Positions 1 to 6,773 are shown, counted from the first letter of the stretch. The stretch is DNA of 22,702 bases from Candidatus Adlerbacteria bacterium RIFCSPHIGHO2_02_FULL_54_18 (GCA_001775445.1 MEWV01000025.1:1-22702), one strand, 5' to 3'. Made by a program: numbers and translations. Notes: generated by a model from the letters alone, not told the origin.

Positions 1-127
1 ATGTAGGCGCGAGTAGCCCTAGCGGAAATGTCCGAGGCGGATGCCGAGGATGGACTCCATGGGCTGGACGACCACTAGCGACAAGAAATGCACGGAGGCA
101 CAATTTTGGATTTGCATTTGCCCCCGG

Positions 128-191
128 CCCCGCCGCCATTCAATTTTGCATTCCCCCCGCGAAAAATAAGAAAGAATGGGAGACGGCGGGG
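128..191. other. imperfect long hairpin
   Basis: The arms are CCCCGCCG (128-135) with CGGCGGGG (184-191), and CCATTC (136-141) with GAATGG (174-179). The right arm has a 4-nt bulge. The 32-nt loop is A/T-rich. There is no adjacent U-tract, so this is not a standard terminator. It may be part of a structured RNA, but no known family is recognised. Confidence 0.45.
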
Positions 192-202
192 ACGGGGGTC
201 GA

Positions 203-220
203 GGGCGCGTACTCGCGCCC
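203..220. other. perfect 7-bp GC hairpin
   Basis: GGGCGCG (203-209), loop TACT, then CGCGCCC (214-220). No T-tract follows on either strand. Its function is unknown; it is recorded because it sits between two larger hairpins. Confidence 0.4.
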
Positions 221-326
221 GAGAGAGTCAACACGGAATCGGGGCGTACGATGCGGTACAAAGTCACCACGCGCGCGGAGCGCGCGACATCAGTTCAGGT
301 GCTCGAAAAAGGTTCGGACTTGGTCG

Positions 327-398
327 TATAATGTAGCCCTTCGTCGCTCCGCTCCTCAGGGCCTTCGGCCTGAGGAAATTTGGCGTGCGACGAAGGGC
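327..398 (+). other. consensus -10 box followed by a 12-bp inverted repeat (possible small RNA)
   Basis: A consensus TATAAT lies at 327-332; no good -35 is visible. GCCCTTCGTCGC (334-345) pairs perfectly with GCGACGAAGGGC (387-398). Inside it lies a second hairpin at about 356-377, CCTCA/TGAGG closing GGCC-TTC-GGCC. A transcript starting about 339 would cut into the outer stem, so the -10 box may not serve this structure. A repeat element or small RNA is possible; I do not recognise the family. Confidence 0.35.
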
Positions 399-604
399 CC
401 GAGAAGTCTTCGCCGAGGGATGGTTTGGGTGTAAACTCAGAGCGTGACATACGTTGTCTACATTCTCGAATGCAAAGATGCTTCACTATATGTGGGTGCT
501 ATACTTTATGGGCGGTAGCTAGTCGTGCGCACAGGCGCACCAGTGTCGGGGCTACGTGCCGTTACATTATCAGCCAGCTTATTTCTGGTTTCTCCATAGC
601 TATA

Positions 605-697
605 ATGAACGACGATACAAACACGCCGATGCCGGCACCTGAGCCGACTCCGGCACCGGCACCTGAGCCGACGCCGCCGGCAGAACCAGCACAGTAA
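605..697 (+). CDS. short Pro/Ala/Glu-rich peptide (30 aa)
   Basis: A 30-residue open frame starts MNDDTNTP and continues with alternating PAPEPTP units. The DNA is correspondingly repetitive (GCACCTGAGCCGAC occurs twice). It has no transmembrane segment and no recognisable domain. No Shine-Dalgarno is visible, and the ATG is itself part of a TATAATG string. Small acidic Pro/Ala-rich proteins occur in Parcubacteria, but this length and composition can also arise by chance in GC-rich repeats. A hairpin lies 25 nt downstream. Existence as a gene is uncertain. Confidence 0.4.
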   Translation: MNDDTNTPMPAPEPTPAPAPEPTPPAEPAQ

Positions 698-722
698 TTT
701 TTTAAGGACTTTGGTCTTTCGC

Positions 723-749
723 ATAATCCCCGCCAAAAGCGGGGATTAT
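723..749. terminator. 11-bp hairpin, possible terminator without U-tract
   Basis: ATAATCCCCGC (723-733) and GCGGGGATTAT (739-749) form a perfect stem around CAAAA. No T-run follows on either strand, so it would be an atypical terminator or an RNA-stabilising element. It sits between the short peptide and the typA promoter. Confidence 0.45.
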
Positions 750-761
750 ACGTTATCCGGC

Positions 762-790
762 GTGACTTTCTGCTTTTTATGGCGTATAGT
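762..790 (+). promoter_or_regulatory. typA promoter
   Basis: GTGACT (762-767; 4 of 6 matches to the -35 consensus), a 17-nt spacer and TATAGT (785-790; 5 of 6 matches to the -10). The predicted start is near 797, giving a leader of about 26 nt that is almost entirely taken up by the following hairpin. Confidence 0.55.
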
Positions 791-799
791 ATGGTCACT

Positions 800-820
800 G
801 CGGGTGCCGCCCGCTTTTTT
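800..820 (+). terminator. terminator-like hairpin in the typA leader
   Basis: GCGGG (800-804), loop TGCCG, CCCGC (810-814), then six T (815-820), with the typA ATG at 823. It looks like an intrinsic terminator placed between promoter and start codon, so attenuation or a translation-controlling stem is possible. It could also simply end read-through from upstream. Confidence 0.5.
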
Positions 821-822
821 GT

Positions 823-2589
823 ATGGAAATCCGCAACATTGCAATTATTGCCCACGTAGACCACGGCAAGACCACCTTGACCGACGCTCTCTTGCGTCAG
901 GCAGGGGTCTCCAGCGAAGGCGTTTCTATGGACTCCAACGACATCGAGCGCGAGCGCGGTATCACTATTTATGCCAAAAATGCCGCCCTGGAGTATAAAG
1001 GGACAAAAATAAACATCGTCGACACGCCCGGCCACGCCGACTTTGGCTCCGAGGTTGAGCGCGTGCTGCGCTCTATCGACTCGGTGCTGCTCGTGGTCGA
1101 TGCCCAAGAGGGCCCGATGCCTCAGACGCGCTTTGTGCTCAAAAAGTCACTCGAGCTGGGGCTCAAGCCCATCGTTGTCATCAACAAGATAGACAAGCCC
1201 GCGGCAGACCCCGCCATGGCTGAAGAGGGTGTACTTGAACTTTTTTTGGAGCTCGGCGCCAATGACGCTCAGAGCAATTTCCCGGTAGTCTACTCCATCG
1301 GTCGGCAGGGGATAGCAAAGAAGAAGCTCACGGATGAATCGACTGATCTTACACCACTCCTCGACACTATTCTGGAACATGTCCCCGCCACCTCTTCGGC
1401 AGGGCTCAATACTAAACCCTTGCGTGCGCAGCCGTTCAATCTCGGGTATGACAACTTTCTTGGCCGGCTTGCGGTGGCGCGCATCTACGAAGGAGTGCTT
1501 AAGGCGGGCGAGAGTGTGTTTATTAAAAATACCCAAGGCGTAGCACGCCCGGGCAAAATTCTTAAACTTTTTTCTTTTAAAGGGCTGGAGCGCGTCGAGG
1601 TGCCGGAAGCGGGCGCCGGAGACATTGTGTTGGTGGCAGGCCTGTTGGACATTTATATCGGCGAAACAATCTGCGCGCAGGAGTCGGCGGAGCAGCTTCC
1701 TACTATCGCAGTAGACGAGCCCACTATTGGACTCAACTTTTTGGTCAACAACTCTCCGTTTGCCGGGCGCGAGGGCAAGTTCGTCACCGGCCGCCAAATC
1801 CGCGCGCGGCTGGAGAAGGAGCTCGAGATAAATGTGGGGCTCAAAATAGATTTTTCTTCCAGTGAGTTTTTTAAAGTATACGGACGCGGCGAGTTGCACA
1901 TCGCGATACTTCTGGAGAACATGCGCCGCGAAGGGTTTGAGCTGCAGGTCTCGCAACCCCAGGTCATTTTGCATAAGCAAAATGATGGTGAGCTTGTCGA
2001 ACCGTATGAAGAGGTTATCATCGACATCCCCGCCACCTATCAGGGCACAATAATCGAGCGTCTGGGCCAGCGTAGAGTGGTGATTAAAGACATGCGCACT
2101 CATGACACGCACGTGCGCCTTATTTTGGAGGGTCCGACGCGCGGACTCTTAGGATATCGCACGCAGTTTGTGCTCGACACGCGCGGGGAAGGGATCTTTT
2201 CCTCTCGCTTCGTGGAGTTTCGCCCGTATGCCGGCGAGATAAGCAGACGCGCCGTGGGTTCGATGATATCGATGGCCGCCGGAAAAGTGCTCGGCTTTTC
2301 TCTCTGGAACCTGCAGGACCGCGGCGTGCTCTATATCAAAGCGGCAACGGAGGTGTATGAAGGCCAGGTCATCGGCAACACCTCCAAGGGCGAGCAAATG
2401 TTTGTTAATCCGACCAAAGGCAAAGCGCTCACCAATATGCGCGCCTCCGGCACCGACGAAGCGATGCATCTTGTGCCTCCCTACGAACTCACGATAGAGC
2501 GCGGGCTTGAGGTGATGGGTGAGGACGAATATCTAGAAATTACGCCGCTCTCCGTCCGCCTGCGCAAACAACCGGGAGCAAAATTCTAA
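823..2589 (+). CDS. typA: GTP-binding translation factor TypA/BipA
   Basis: This is a ribosome-associated translational GTPase of the EF-G/LepA superfamily, linked to stress adaptation and 50S assembly. The 588 residues match the usual length. The GTPase motifs are intact: AHVDHGKT (G1, about 10-17), ERERGITI (switch region, 42-49), DTPGH (G3, 67-71) and NKID (G4, 121-124). The EF-G-like domains III/V and the TypA C-terminal domain follow to about residue 585. The ATG at 823 is chosen because MEIRNIAIIAHVDHGK is the normal N-terminus. It has its own promoter and leader hairpin. The next gene belongs to an unrelated retroelement. Confidence 0.97.
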   Translation: MEIRNIAIIAHVDHGKTTLTDALLRQAGVSSEGVSMDSNDIERERGITIYAKNAALEYKGTKINIVDTPGHADFGSEVERVLRSIDSVLLVVDAQEGPMPQTRFVLKKSLELGLKPIVVINKIDKPAADPAMAEEGVLELFLELGANDAQSNFPVVYSIGRQGIAKKKLTDESTDLTPLLDTILEHVPATSSAGLNTKPLRAQPFNLGYDNFLGRLAVARIYEGVLKAGESVFIKNTQGVARPGKILKLFSFKGLERVEVPEAGAGDIVLVAGLLDIYIGETICAQESAEQLPTIAVDEPTIGLNFLVNNSPFAGREGKFVTGRQIRARLEKELEINVGLKIDFSSSEFFKVYGRGELHIAILLENMRREGFELQVSQPQVILHKQNDGELVEPYEEVIIDIPATYQGTIIERLGQRRVVIKDMRTHDTHVRLILEGPTRGLLGYRTQFVLDTRGEGIFSSRFVEFRPYAGEISRRAVGSMISMAAGKVLGFSLWNLQDRGVLYIKAATEVYEGQVIGNTSKGEQMFVNPTKGKALTNMRASGTDEAMHLVPPYELTIERGLEVMGEDEYLEITPLSVRLRKQPGAKF

Positions 2590-2601
2590 GGATCTACAGA
2601 G

Positions 2602-2652
2602 CCACCCATCGACCTTGACAGGTCGTGCATTAGGGTGTTCAATTATGGGTGG
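2602..2652 (+). promoter_or_regulatory. nested inverted repeats with candidate promoter of the DGR target gene
   Basis: CCACCCAT (2602-2609) and ATGGGTGG (2645-2652) form the outer pair. CGACCT (2610-2615) and AGGTCG (2620-2625) form an inner hairpin with loop TGAC. The inner hairpin contains a perfect TTGACA (2615-2620), followed after 17 nt by TTCAAT (2638-2643, 4 of 6 matches to the -10). Transcription would begin near 2650, leaving a leader of about 97 nt that includes an imperfect 12-nt-arm hairpin (2699-2728) just before the ribosome-binding site. Confidence 0.4.
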
Positions 2653-2746
2653 TAACTGATGGGACCGCTCTGGCGGCCTCAGGACAGTTCATCAAAACGC
2701 GACACGGTTCAATTACGAACACCGTCGCACTATTGGAGTGACAACT

Positions 2747-3364
2747 ATGAGCGATCTCATGCTCGATGTTGACCAAGCCAGCGAACTTAAGGCGGCGTTC
2801 CGCCGCGCAGGGTGGACTAACGCCCTCATCAAGAAGTTTTGCGAGGGAGACAACCCCGGCAAGACGCGCCAGTTTCTCGAAAGCAACTGCCGGTTCGTCA
2901 TCAAGGGCCCCAGCGCGCTCATTGTTGACCGCACTACGCCTTTTGACCCGGTAAAGTTTATTGGTGCCGGCTGGGAGATTGTCGAAGAAGACAAGAATAC
3001 TCTCAAGCTGACCACCGTCGACTTCTCCGACGTCCGATTCGAAAGCGGACTCAAGGAAGGCGAGCAGACCATCGACGGCGAGGAAAAGCTGAAGCGCCTC
3101 AAACGCCTCGGCATCCGTCTCGACGCGAAATGCGGCCAGACGCTCTACGAAGAGAAGGGCCAGGCGACACTCAGGTGGCTCTATGATACCTACAGAATCA
3201 CCTGGTTCGAACTCTCGGGCACCGTTCTGCGGTACTCCGACGGCTACCGGTACTTCCTGTACCTTCGCCGCGGCGACGACGGCTCGTGGGGCTGGGCTTA
3301 CCTCTGGCTCGGCGACGATCGCGGCCGCGACAACGTGTCTCCGCTTCTCGCAAGTAACACTTAA
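2747..3364 (+). CDS. DGR variable target protein
   Basis: This 205-aa protein has no signal peptide and no transmembrane helix. Its last 45 residues are encoded by the variable repeat. The C-terminus is rich in Tyr, Trp, Gly, Asp and Arg (segments such as SDGYRYFLYL and DDGSWGW), as expected of a diversified binding surface; the section ends SPLLASNT. The first 158 residues form a constant domain with a charged, helical look (TNALIKKFCEGD, DGEEKLKRLKRLG). I recall similar constant domains in other Parcubacteria proteins, but their function is unknown. ATG 2747 is preferred over GTG 2738 because GGAG lies 8 nt upstream of it. The retroelement machinery follows on the same strand. Its ligand is unknown. 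Confidence 0.88.
   Translation: MSDLMLDVDQASELKAAFRRAGWTNALIKKFCEGDNPGKTRQFLESNCRFVIKGPSALIVDRTTPFDPVKFIGAGWEIVEEDKNTLKLTTVDFSDVRFESGLKEGEQTIDGEEKLKRLKRLGIRLDAKCGQTLYEEKGQATLRWLYDTYRITWFELSGTVLRYSDGYRYFLYLRRGDDGSWGWAYLWLGDDRGRDNVSPLLASNT
3225..3353 (+). repeat. DGR variable repeat (VR)
   Basis: This 129-bp stretch aligns without gaps to 3667-3795 (offset 442). There are 16 mismatches. Fifteen are at positions where the template has A; the other is C in TR versus T in VR at 3298. Eight of the ten altered codons are AAC in the template. The last 28 bp or so are identical and GC-rich, fitting the initiation-of-mutagenic-homing end. It covers residues 160-203 of the target protein. Confidence 0.95.
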
Positions 3365-3402
3365 GGATTAGGCACTTAACCCTAACCCTTGTTCCTTAAC
3401 TC

Positions 3403-3434
3403 TCGGCTCGCATCCTAAGATGCGAGCCGATTTT
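3403..3434 (+). terminator. 12-bp perfect hairpin downstream of VR
   Basis: TCGGCTCGCATC (3403-3414), loop CTAA, GATGCGAGCCGA (3419-3430), then TTTT. It can serve as intrinsic terminator of the target gene. In the Bordetella phage DGR, a hairpin/cruciform shortly downstream of the homing site with a 4-nt loop stimulates retrohoming. This one begins 49 bp after the VR end, so a dual role is plausible (inference). Confidence 0.75.
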
Positions 3435-3435
3435 G

Positions 3436-3666
3436 TATAATAAACAATGGTAGTAGGCGAATATGCGGGCGACAAGGATTGCCCGCTGCCGAATCCAGCA
3501 ACCATGCGCCGAGAGTTTCTTTGACTGCGGTTGGAGAAAGAGTGGTGCTTGCGAGCTTAAAAAAACAGAAGATACTTGGTGTACAACGCCAAGGCATTAT
3601 GATGCCGAGTTAGATACAGCCCGGAGAGTATTCAAAGGGCAGTGTAATAGGCGGCGTTGTACATAT
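3436..3666 (+). other. non-coding leader of the template repeat
   Basis: No credible gene is seen between the VR hairpin and TR. A consensus TATAAT lies at 3436-3441, just after the terminator, without a clear -35; it could start the TR transcript near 3448. That RNA would carry about 220 nt before TR. An open frame runs through this stretch and TR from 3463, but inside TR it is low-complexity Thr-rich and is not treated as a gene. Confidence 0.4.
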
Positions 3667-3795
3667 TTCTGCGGAACTCCGACGGCAACCGGTACTTCCT
3701 GTACCTTAACCGCAACGACGACGGCTCGTGGAACTGGAACTACCACTGGCTCGACAACGATCGCAACCGCGACAACGTGTCTCCGCTTCTCGCAA
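3667..3795 (+). repeat. DGR template repeat (TR)
   Basis: This is the non-coding donor copy of VR, with 30 adenines in 129 bp, 15 of which are changed in VR. Read in the VR frame it gives an Asn-rich peptide because AAC codons occupy the diversifiable sites, the usual design that lets A-mutagenesis reach many amino acids while avoiding stops. It lies on the same strand as the reverse transcriptase and ends 6 bp before the stop codon of the opposing avd gene. Confidence 0.95.
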
Positions 3796-3801
3796 TTCTC
3801 T

Positions 3802-4209
3802 TCATTTCTCTCCTGCTCCGGTGGGGGAGTTTTGTTTTTGCAGCTGTCCTTGCCAGCCGCCGAGCATTTTCCCTATAGCATCCAAGTGGACTGATAGGGC
3901 AATATATTTTTTATCTCGCAAGGACTTTGTCTCCCATAAAATCATAAGCAATAGGGTCAACGTATTGAGTTTGCGTATAGCAAGGATTATGTAAGGCAAC
4001 TTTTTATCCTTGGGTAGGTACGCCGCGCCCGAAACCGCTTCCAGTATTTCAATAAAAAGAGTGTCTATCCTTTCGCCTACAGTATAGCGATGAACTTTCG
4101 GGAGGGTAGAATAGTATTCATGCCACAACAAATAGGACTCTTTGATACGCTCCAAAATGGGAAGCAAATCCCGTCGGGGGGGGGTCGTCAAAGAAAAATT
4201 TTCACCCAT
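3802..4209 (-). CDS. avd: Avd-like DGR accessory protein
   Basis: A 135-aa helical protein resembling the Avd/23S-rRNA-intervening-sequence four-helix-bundle family. Avd binds the reverse transcriptase and template RNA and is needed for cDNA synthesis in characterised DGRs. Recognisable segments are RRDLLPILERIKESY near the start, LPKVHRYTVGERIDTLF, KLPYIILAIRKLNTL, and the terminal LDAIGKMLGGWQGQL. The ATG at 4209 (MGENF) is chosen because residues further upstream are antisense to conserved RT sequence. A TTG at 4191 is an alternative. No Shine-Dalgarno is visible. Unusually it lies between TR and RT but on the opposite strand, and its first 90 bp overlap the longer RT start antisense. A run of nine C lies within codons 9-12. 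Confidence 0.85.
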   Translation of the reverse strand: MGENFSLTTPPRRDLLPILERIKESYLLWHEYYSTLPKVHRYTVGERIDTLFIEILEAVSGAAYLPKDKKLPYIILAIRKLNTLTLLLMILWETKSLRDKKYIALSVHLDAIGKMLGGWQGQLQKQNSPTGAGEK

Positions 4210-5193
4210 ACTTACGACGATATCATTTCTGTCGAAAATTTGCTTCTGGCATGGAAGGAGTTCCGCAAGGGCAAACGCAAAAAGCTTGATGTCTTGGAGT
4301 TTCAAACTGACTTGATATATCAGGTTACCCGACTCCACGACGACCTAGTAAGTCAGACTTACTGCCACGGTGGCTATCATCACTTCCGCATCTCCGACCC
4401 CAAGCCCCGCGATATTCACAAAGCGAGTGTCCGCGACCGCCTGCTCCACCATGCCCTATACCGAGTGTTGTACCCCTACTTCGATCGCACTTTCGTATAT
4501 GAAAGCTACTCATGCCGCATAGGGAAGGGCATGCACAAAGCTATGAAACGATTCCGTACTTTTGCGTACCAAGTTTCCAAAAACCACACACGCACTGTCT
4601 GGGTACTAAAATGCGACATCCGCAAGTTCTTCGCCTCGATAGACCACCGAACACTCTTTTTCATACTTGAACGACATATCTCCGACCTGGGCATTCTTTG
4701 GTTGTTACGCGAGGTGGTCGGCAGCTTCCACACAAATAATAGAGGCGACGCCTCTAGAAAAATAGGATTGCCGCTCGGCAATTTGACCTCGCAGCTCTTG
4801 GTAAACATCTATATGAACGAGTTTGACCAGTATGTGACGCACACACTCAAAGCCAAGCACTACGTCCGCTACGCGGATGATTTTGTATTCTTGTCGCGTT
4901 ATAAATACGAGTTAGAGAAAATACTACGATATATCGTAGTATTTCTGAACAATGAGCTAAAGCTAAAACTACACCCCGATAAAGTATCTATTAAAACCTT
5001 TGCCTCGGGCATTGATTTCCTCGGCTGGGTGCATTTTCCTGACCACAGGGTTTTGCGGACAAGTTCCAAACGGCGGATGTTTAGACGACTACGAGAGAGG
5101 CACGGGGAGGGGAGAGAAGAAGCGACCAGACAATCGTATTTAGGGATGCTGGGGCATGGGAATACGCATAAGCTACGACAATTTTTATCGTAA
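4120..5193 (+). CDS. DGR reverse transcriptase
   Basis: The enzyme copies TR RNA into adenine-mutagenised cDNA. With ATG 4120 it is 357 aa. Visible RT motifs are CDIRKFFASIDH (motif A, Asp at about 166), GLPLGNLTSQL (about 217-227, the DGR form of motif 4) and YADD (251-254), then FLGW. Homology appears to begin only at RKIFTHTYDDI (about residue 26); the residues before that are antisense to well-conserved Avd codons. The true start is therefore uncertain: ATG 4120, ATG 4090, or ATG 4157, which becomes in-frame only if the G9 tract at 4176-4184 has one more G. The catalytic core is intact, so the element is probably active. Confidence 0.93.
   Translation: MPQQIGLFDTLQNGKQIPSGGGRQRKIFTHTYDDIISVENLLLAWKEFRKGKRKKLDVLEFQTDLIYQVTRLHDDLVSQTYCHGGYHHFRISDPKPRDIHKASVRDRLLHHALYRVLYPYFDRTFVYESYSCRIGKGMHKAMKRFRTFAYQVSKNHTRTVWVLKCDIRKFFASIDHRTLFFILERHISDLGILWLLREVVGSFHTNNRGDASRKIGLPLGNLTSQLLVNIYMNEFDQYVTHTLKAKHYVRYADDFVFLSRYKYELEKILRYIVVFLNNELKLKLHPDKVSIKTFASGIDFLGWVHFPDHRVLRTSSKRRMFRRLRERHGEGREEATRQSYLGMLGHGNTHKLRQFLS
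4176..4184 (+). repeat. nine-G homopolymer in the avd/RT 5' overlap
   Basis: Nine consecutive G lie in the overlap between the divergent avd and RT reading frames. With nine, avd from ATG 4209 is open and the RT frame opens at 4120 or 4090. With ten, ATG 4157 would read MGSKSRRGGG into the RT domain, while avd from ATG 4209 would shift out of frame. It is either a slippage switch or a place where an assembly error would change gene starts. Confidence 0.6.
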
Positions 5194-5215
5194 TACAAAC
5201 TTCATGTAGCCGTCA

Positions 5216-5221
5216 TATACT
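5216..5221 (+). promoter_or_regulatory. -10 box of the GH18 gene
   Basis: TATACT at 5216-5221, 21 nt before the ATG at 5243. No convincing -35 is visible. It lies in the 49-nt gap after the reverse transcriptase stop, so the GH18 gene probably has its own start site. Confidence 0.4.
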
Positions 5222-5242
5222 GTGAGGATATAGTAAGAACAT

Positions 5243-6709
5243 ATGAAGAAACTTTTTCTATTTGCGACTTTTATACTTTTGCTCGTTCCTTCGAGCGCGT
5301 CTGCCGCGTCTCTCTCGTTTGGTGCTTCGGGGGGTTCTGTCACGGCGCTCCAGCAAGCGCTCATCGCCAAAGGATACCTAGCCCAGGGCAAGGCCACCGG
5401 CTACTTTGGGCCGCTGACCGACGCAGCGCTCAAAAAATTTCAATGCGACAGCGGCATCATCTGCTCAGGTACTGTGGTCGCGGGCTACGGCGTCTATGGC
5501 CCGAGGACCCAAGCGGCCCTCGGCGGGGCATCTGTGCCCACTACTCCTTCCGGCAGTTCTGGCACGAGCGTGAGTTCCTTTGAGTACTCCGGCTGGCTGC
5601 CGTACTGGCGCGAGGCCTCCTCGACGCAAGACGCGCTCGCGCACATCGACCAGTTGAAAGAAATCAATCCGTTTGCATATGTTCTGCAGGACGACGGCAC
5701 TATTCGCGACATGGTAGGCATCGCGGAGGAGCCGTGGCGTTCGCTCATCACGGTCGCCAAGGCCAAAAAGGTGCGCGTCATCCCGACCATCATGACCAGC
5801 GACACTGCATCCTTGCACGCGATACTTTCTGACAGCGCGCGTCGCGTCGCGCTCGAAGACGACATCACCGCGCTGGTCCTCAACGAGGGCTTTGACGGCA
5901 TCGACATAGATTTTGAGGGTAAGAGCGCCGACGACAAAAATTATTTCTCCACCTTTTTACGCGGACTCTACAGCAGAATGGGCAACAAGTGGGTGATGTG
6001 CACCATCGAGTCGCGCACGCCGCTTTCCGACCGCTACTTTAATGTAACCCCGCCGCAGGATGCGGGGCTCTACGCCAACGACTTTGTACAGATAAACAAG
6101 TACTGTGACCGCGTGCGCTTTATGACCTACGACCAGCAGAGTGTCGATACCAAGCGCGCCGCCGAGGCCACGGTGCAGGGCCAGTTGTACGCACCAGTCG
6201 CCGACACCGCCTGGGTAGAAAAGGCGATACGCGAGGCAATGAAAGTAATCCCTAAAAGCAAAATTGTCATGGGTGTTGCGACCTACGGCTACGAGTGGGA
6301 TGTGACCGCCTACTCCGACGGCTACGTGTACGACCTGTTGTGGTCGTTTGGCCCGGGCTATGCCGCGCCTATTGCCGCCCAATACGGCATCACGCCGGTG
6401 CGGCAGTTTTCCGGCGAGCTCGGCTTCAGCTACGTGCCGGCTGCCGGTATGGCCGCCGCGCCGAGTGCTCCCGTTGATCTCTCGGCGCATGCGCCTTCGG
6501 GCACCACTTCGGCCGACAGGGCCGCCGCAGGGGCGCTCGCCTCCGCACAGGCCAACAACTCCCACTCCTCTTTTCGATATATGGTGTGGCAAGACGCCGA
6601 GGCCATTAAACAAAAAATAGATCTGGCAAAAAAGTTGGGCATCCGCGGAGTGGCTATTTTTCGCCTCGACGGGGGAGAGGACCCTGCAATGTGGAGCTAC
6701 TTCAAATAG
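5243..6709 (+). CDS. secreted GH18-family glycosidase with peptidoglycan-binding repeats
   Basis: 488 aa. A signal peptide (MKKLFLFATFILLLVPSSASA) is followed by a peptidoglycan-binding-like domain (about 26-95; GGSVTALQQALIAKGYL, YFGPLTDAALKKFQ, YGPRTQAAL), a Ser/Thr/Pro linker, and a GH18 barrel from about 112. The GH18 signature is FDGIDIDFEG at 217-226, with Glu225 as the expected acid/base. YGYEWDVT and RYMVWQDAEAI also fit the YaaH/SleL-like cell-wall branch. It probably acts on N-acetylglucosamine linkages in peptidoglycan of the cell itself or of a host or prey cell; the exact substrate is unknown. A low-complexity Ala/Ser stretch (about 410-440) is inserted before the last strands. 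Confidence 0.88.
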   Translation: MKKLFLFATFILLLVPSSASAASLSFGASGGSVTALQQALIAKGYLAQGKATGYFGPLTDAALKKFQCDSGIICSGTVVAGYGVYGPRTQAALGGASVPTTPSGSSGTSVSSFEYSGWLPYWREASSTQDALAHIDQLKEINPFAYVLQDDGTIRDMVGIAEEPWRSLITVAKAKKVRVIPTIMTSDTASLHAILSDSARRVALEDDITALVLNEGFDGIDIDFEGKSADDKNYFSTFLRGLYSRMGNKWVMCTIESRTPLSDRYFNVTPPQDAGLYANDFVQINKYCDRVRFMTYDQQSVDTKRAAEATVQGQLYAPVADTAWVEKAIREAMKVIPKSKIVMGVATYGYEWDVTAYSDGYVYDLLWSFGPGYAAPIAAQYGITPVRQFSGELGFSYVPAAGMAAAPSAPVDLSAHAPSGTTSADRAAAGALASAQANNSHSSFRYMVWQDAEAIKQKIDLAKKLGIRGVAIFRLDGGEDPAMWSYFK

Positions 6710-6733
6710 CGTCGCTTACTTTGCTCGCACTAT

Positions 6734-6762
6734 TTGACAAGTTTGGGTTCATCTGATACTAT
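6734..6762 (+). promoter_or_regulatory. strong promoter of the DEAD-box gene
   Basis: Perfect TTGACA (6734-6739), 17-nt spacer, TACTAT (6757-6762). The predicted start is near 6769, giving a leader of only about 5 nt before ATG 6774. Confidence 0.8.
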
Positions 6763-6773
6763 AGTGGGCATCA

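Larger units (their letters stand above)
1..600. other. gene-poor region with several strong hairpins
   Basis: I see no convincing coding region here. Open frames exist on both strands, but they are Arg/Pro-rich and lack start signals or recognisable domains. The stretch contains three clear inverted repeats (128-191, 203-220, 334-398) and one good -10 box (327-332). The 3' end of an upstream gene could finish at the TAG at 4-6 or at 14-16, but too little sequence is visible to tell. I searched by eye for tmRNA, SRP RNA and RNase P hallmarks and for tRNA T-arms and found none. Confidence 0.5.

Noticed and set aside
1147..2112. A 321-codon minus-strand open frame inside typA
   Set aside because: Fully antisense to conserved typA codons; no domain or start signal.
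3463..3894. Open frames running through the template repeat (Thr-rich in one frame, Asn-rich in another)
   Set aside because: The template repeat is non-coding donor DNA; the Asn-rich reading reflects its AAC design, and no RBS or homology supports either frame.
4210..4338. Extension of the avd frame up to 4338
   Set aside because: Those codons are antisense to conserved RT sequence (RKIFTHTYDDI onward) and do not resemble the Avd family.
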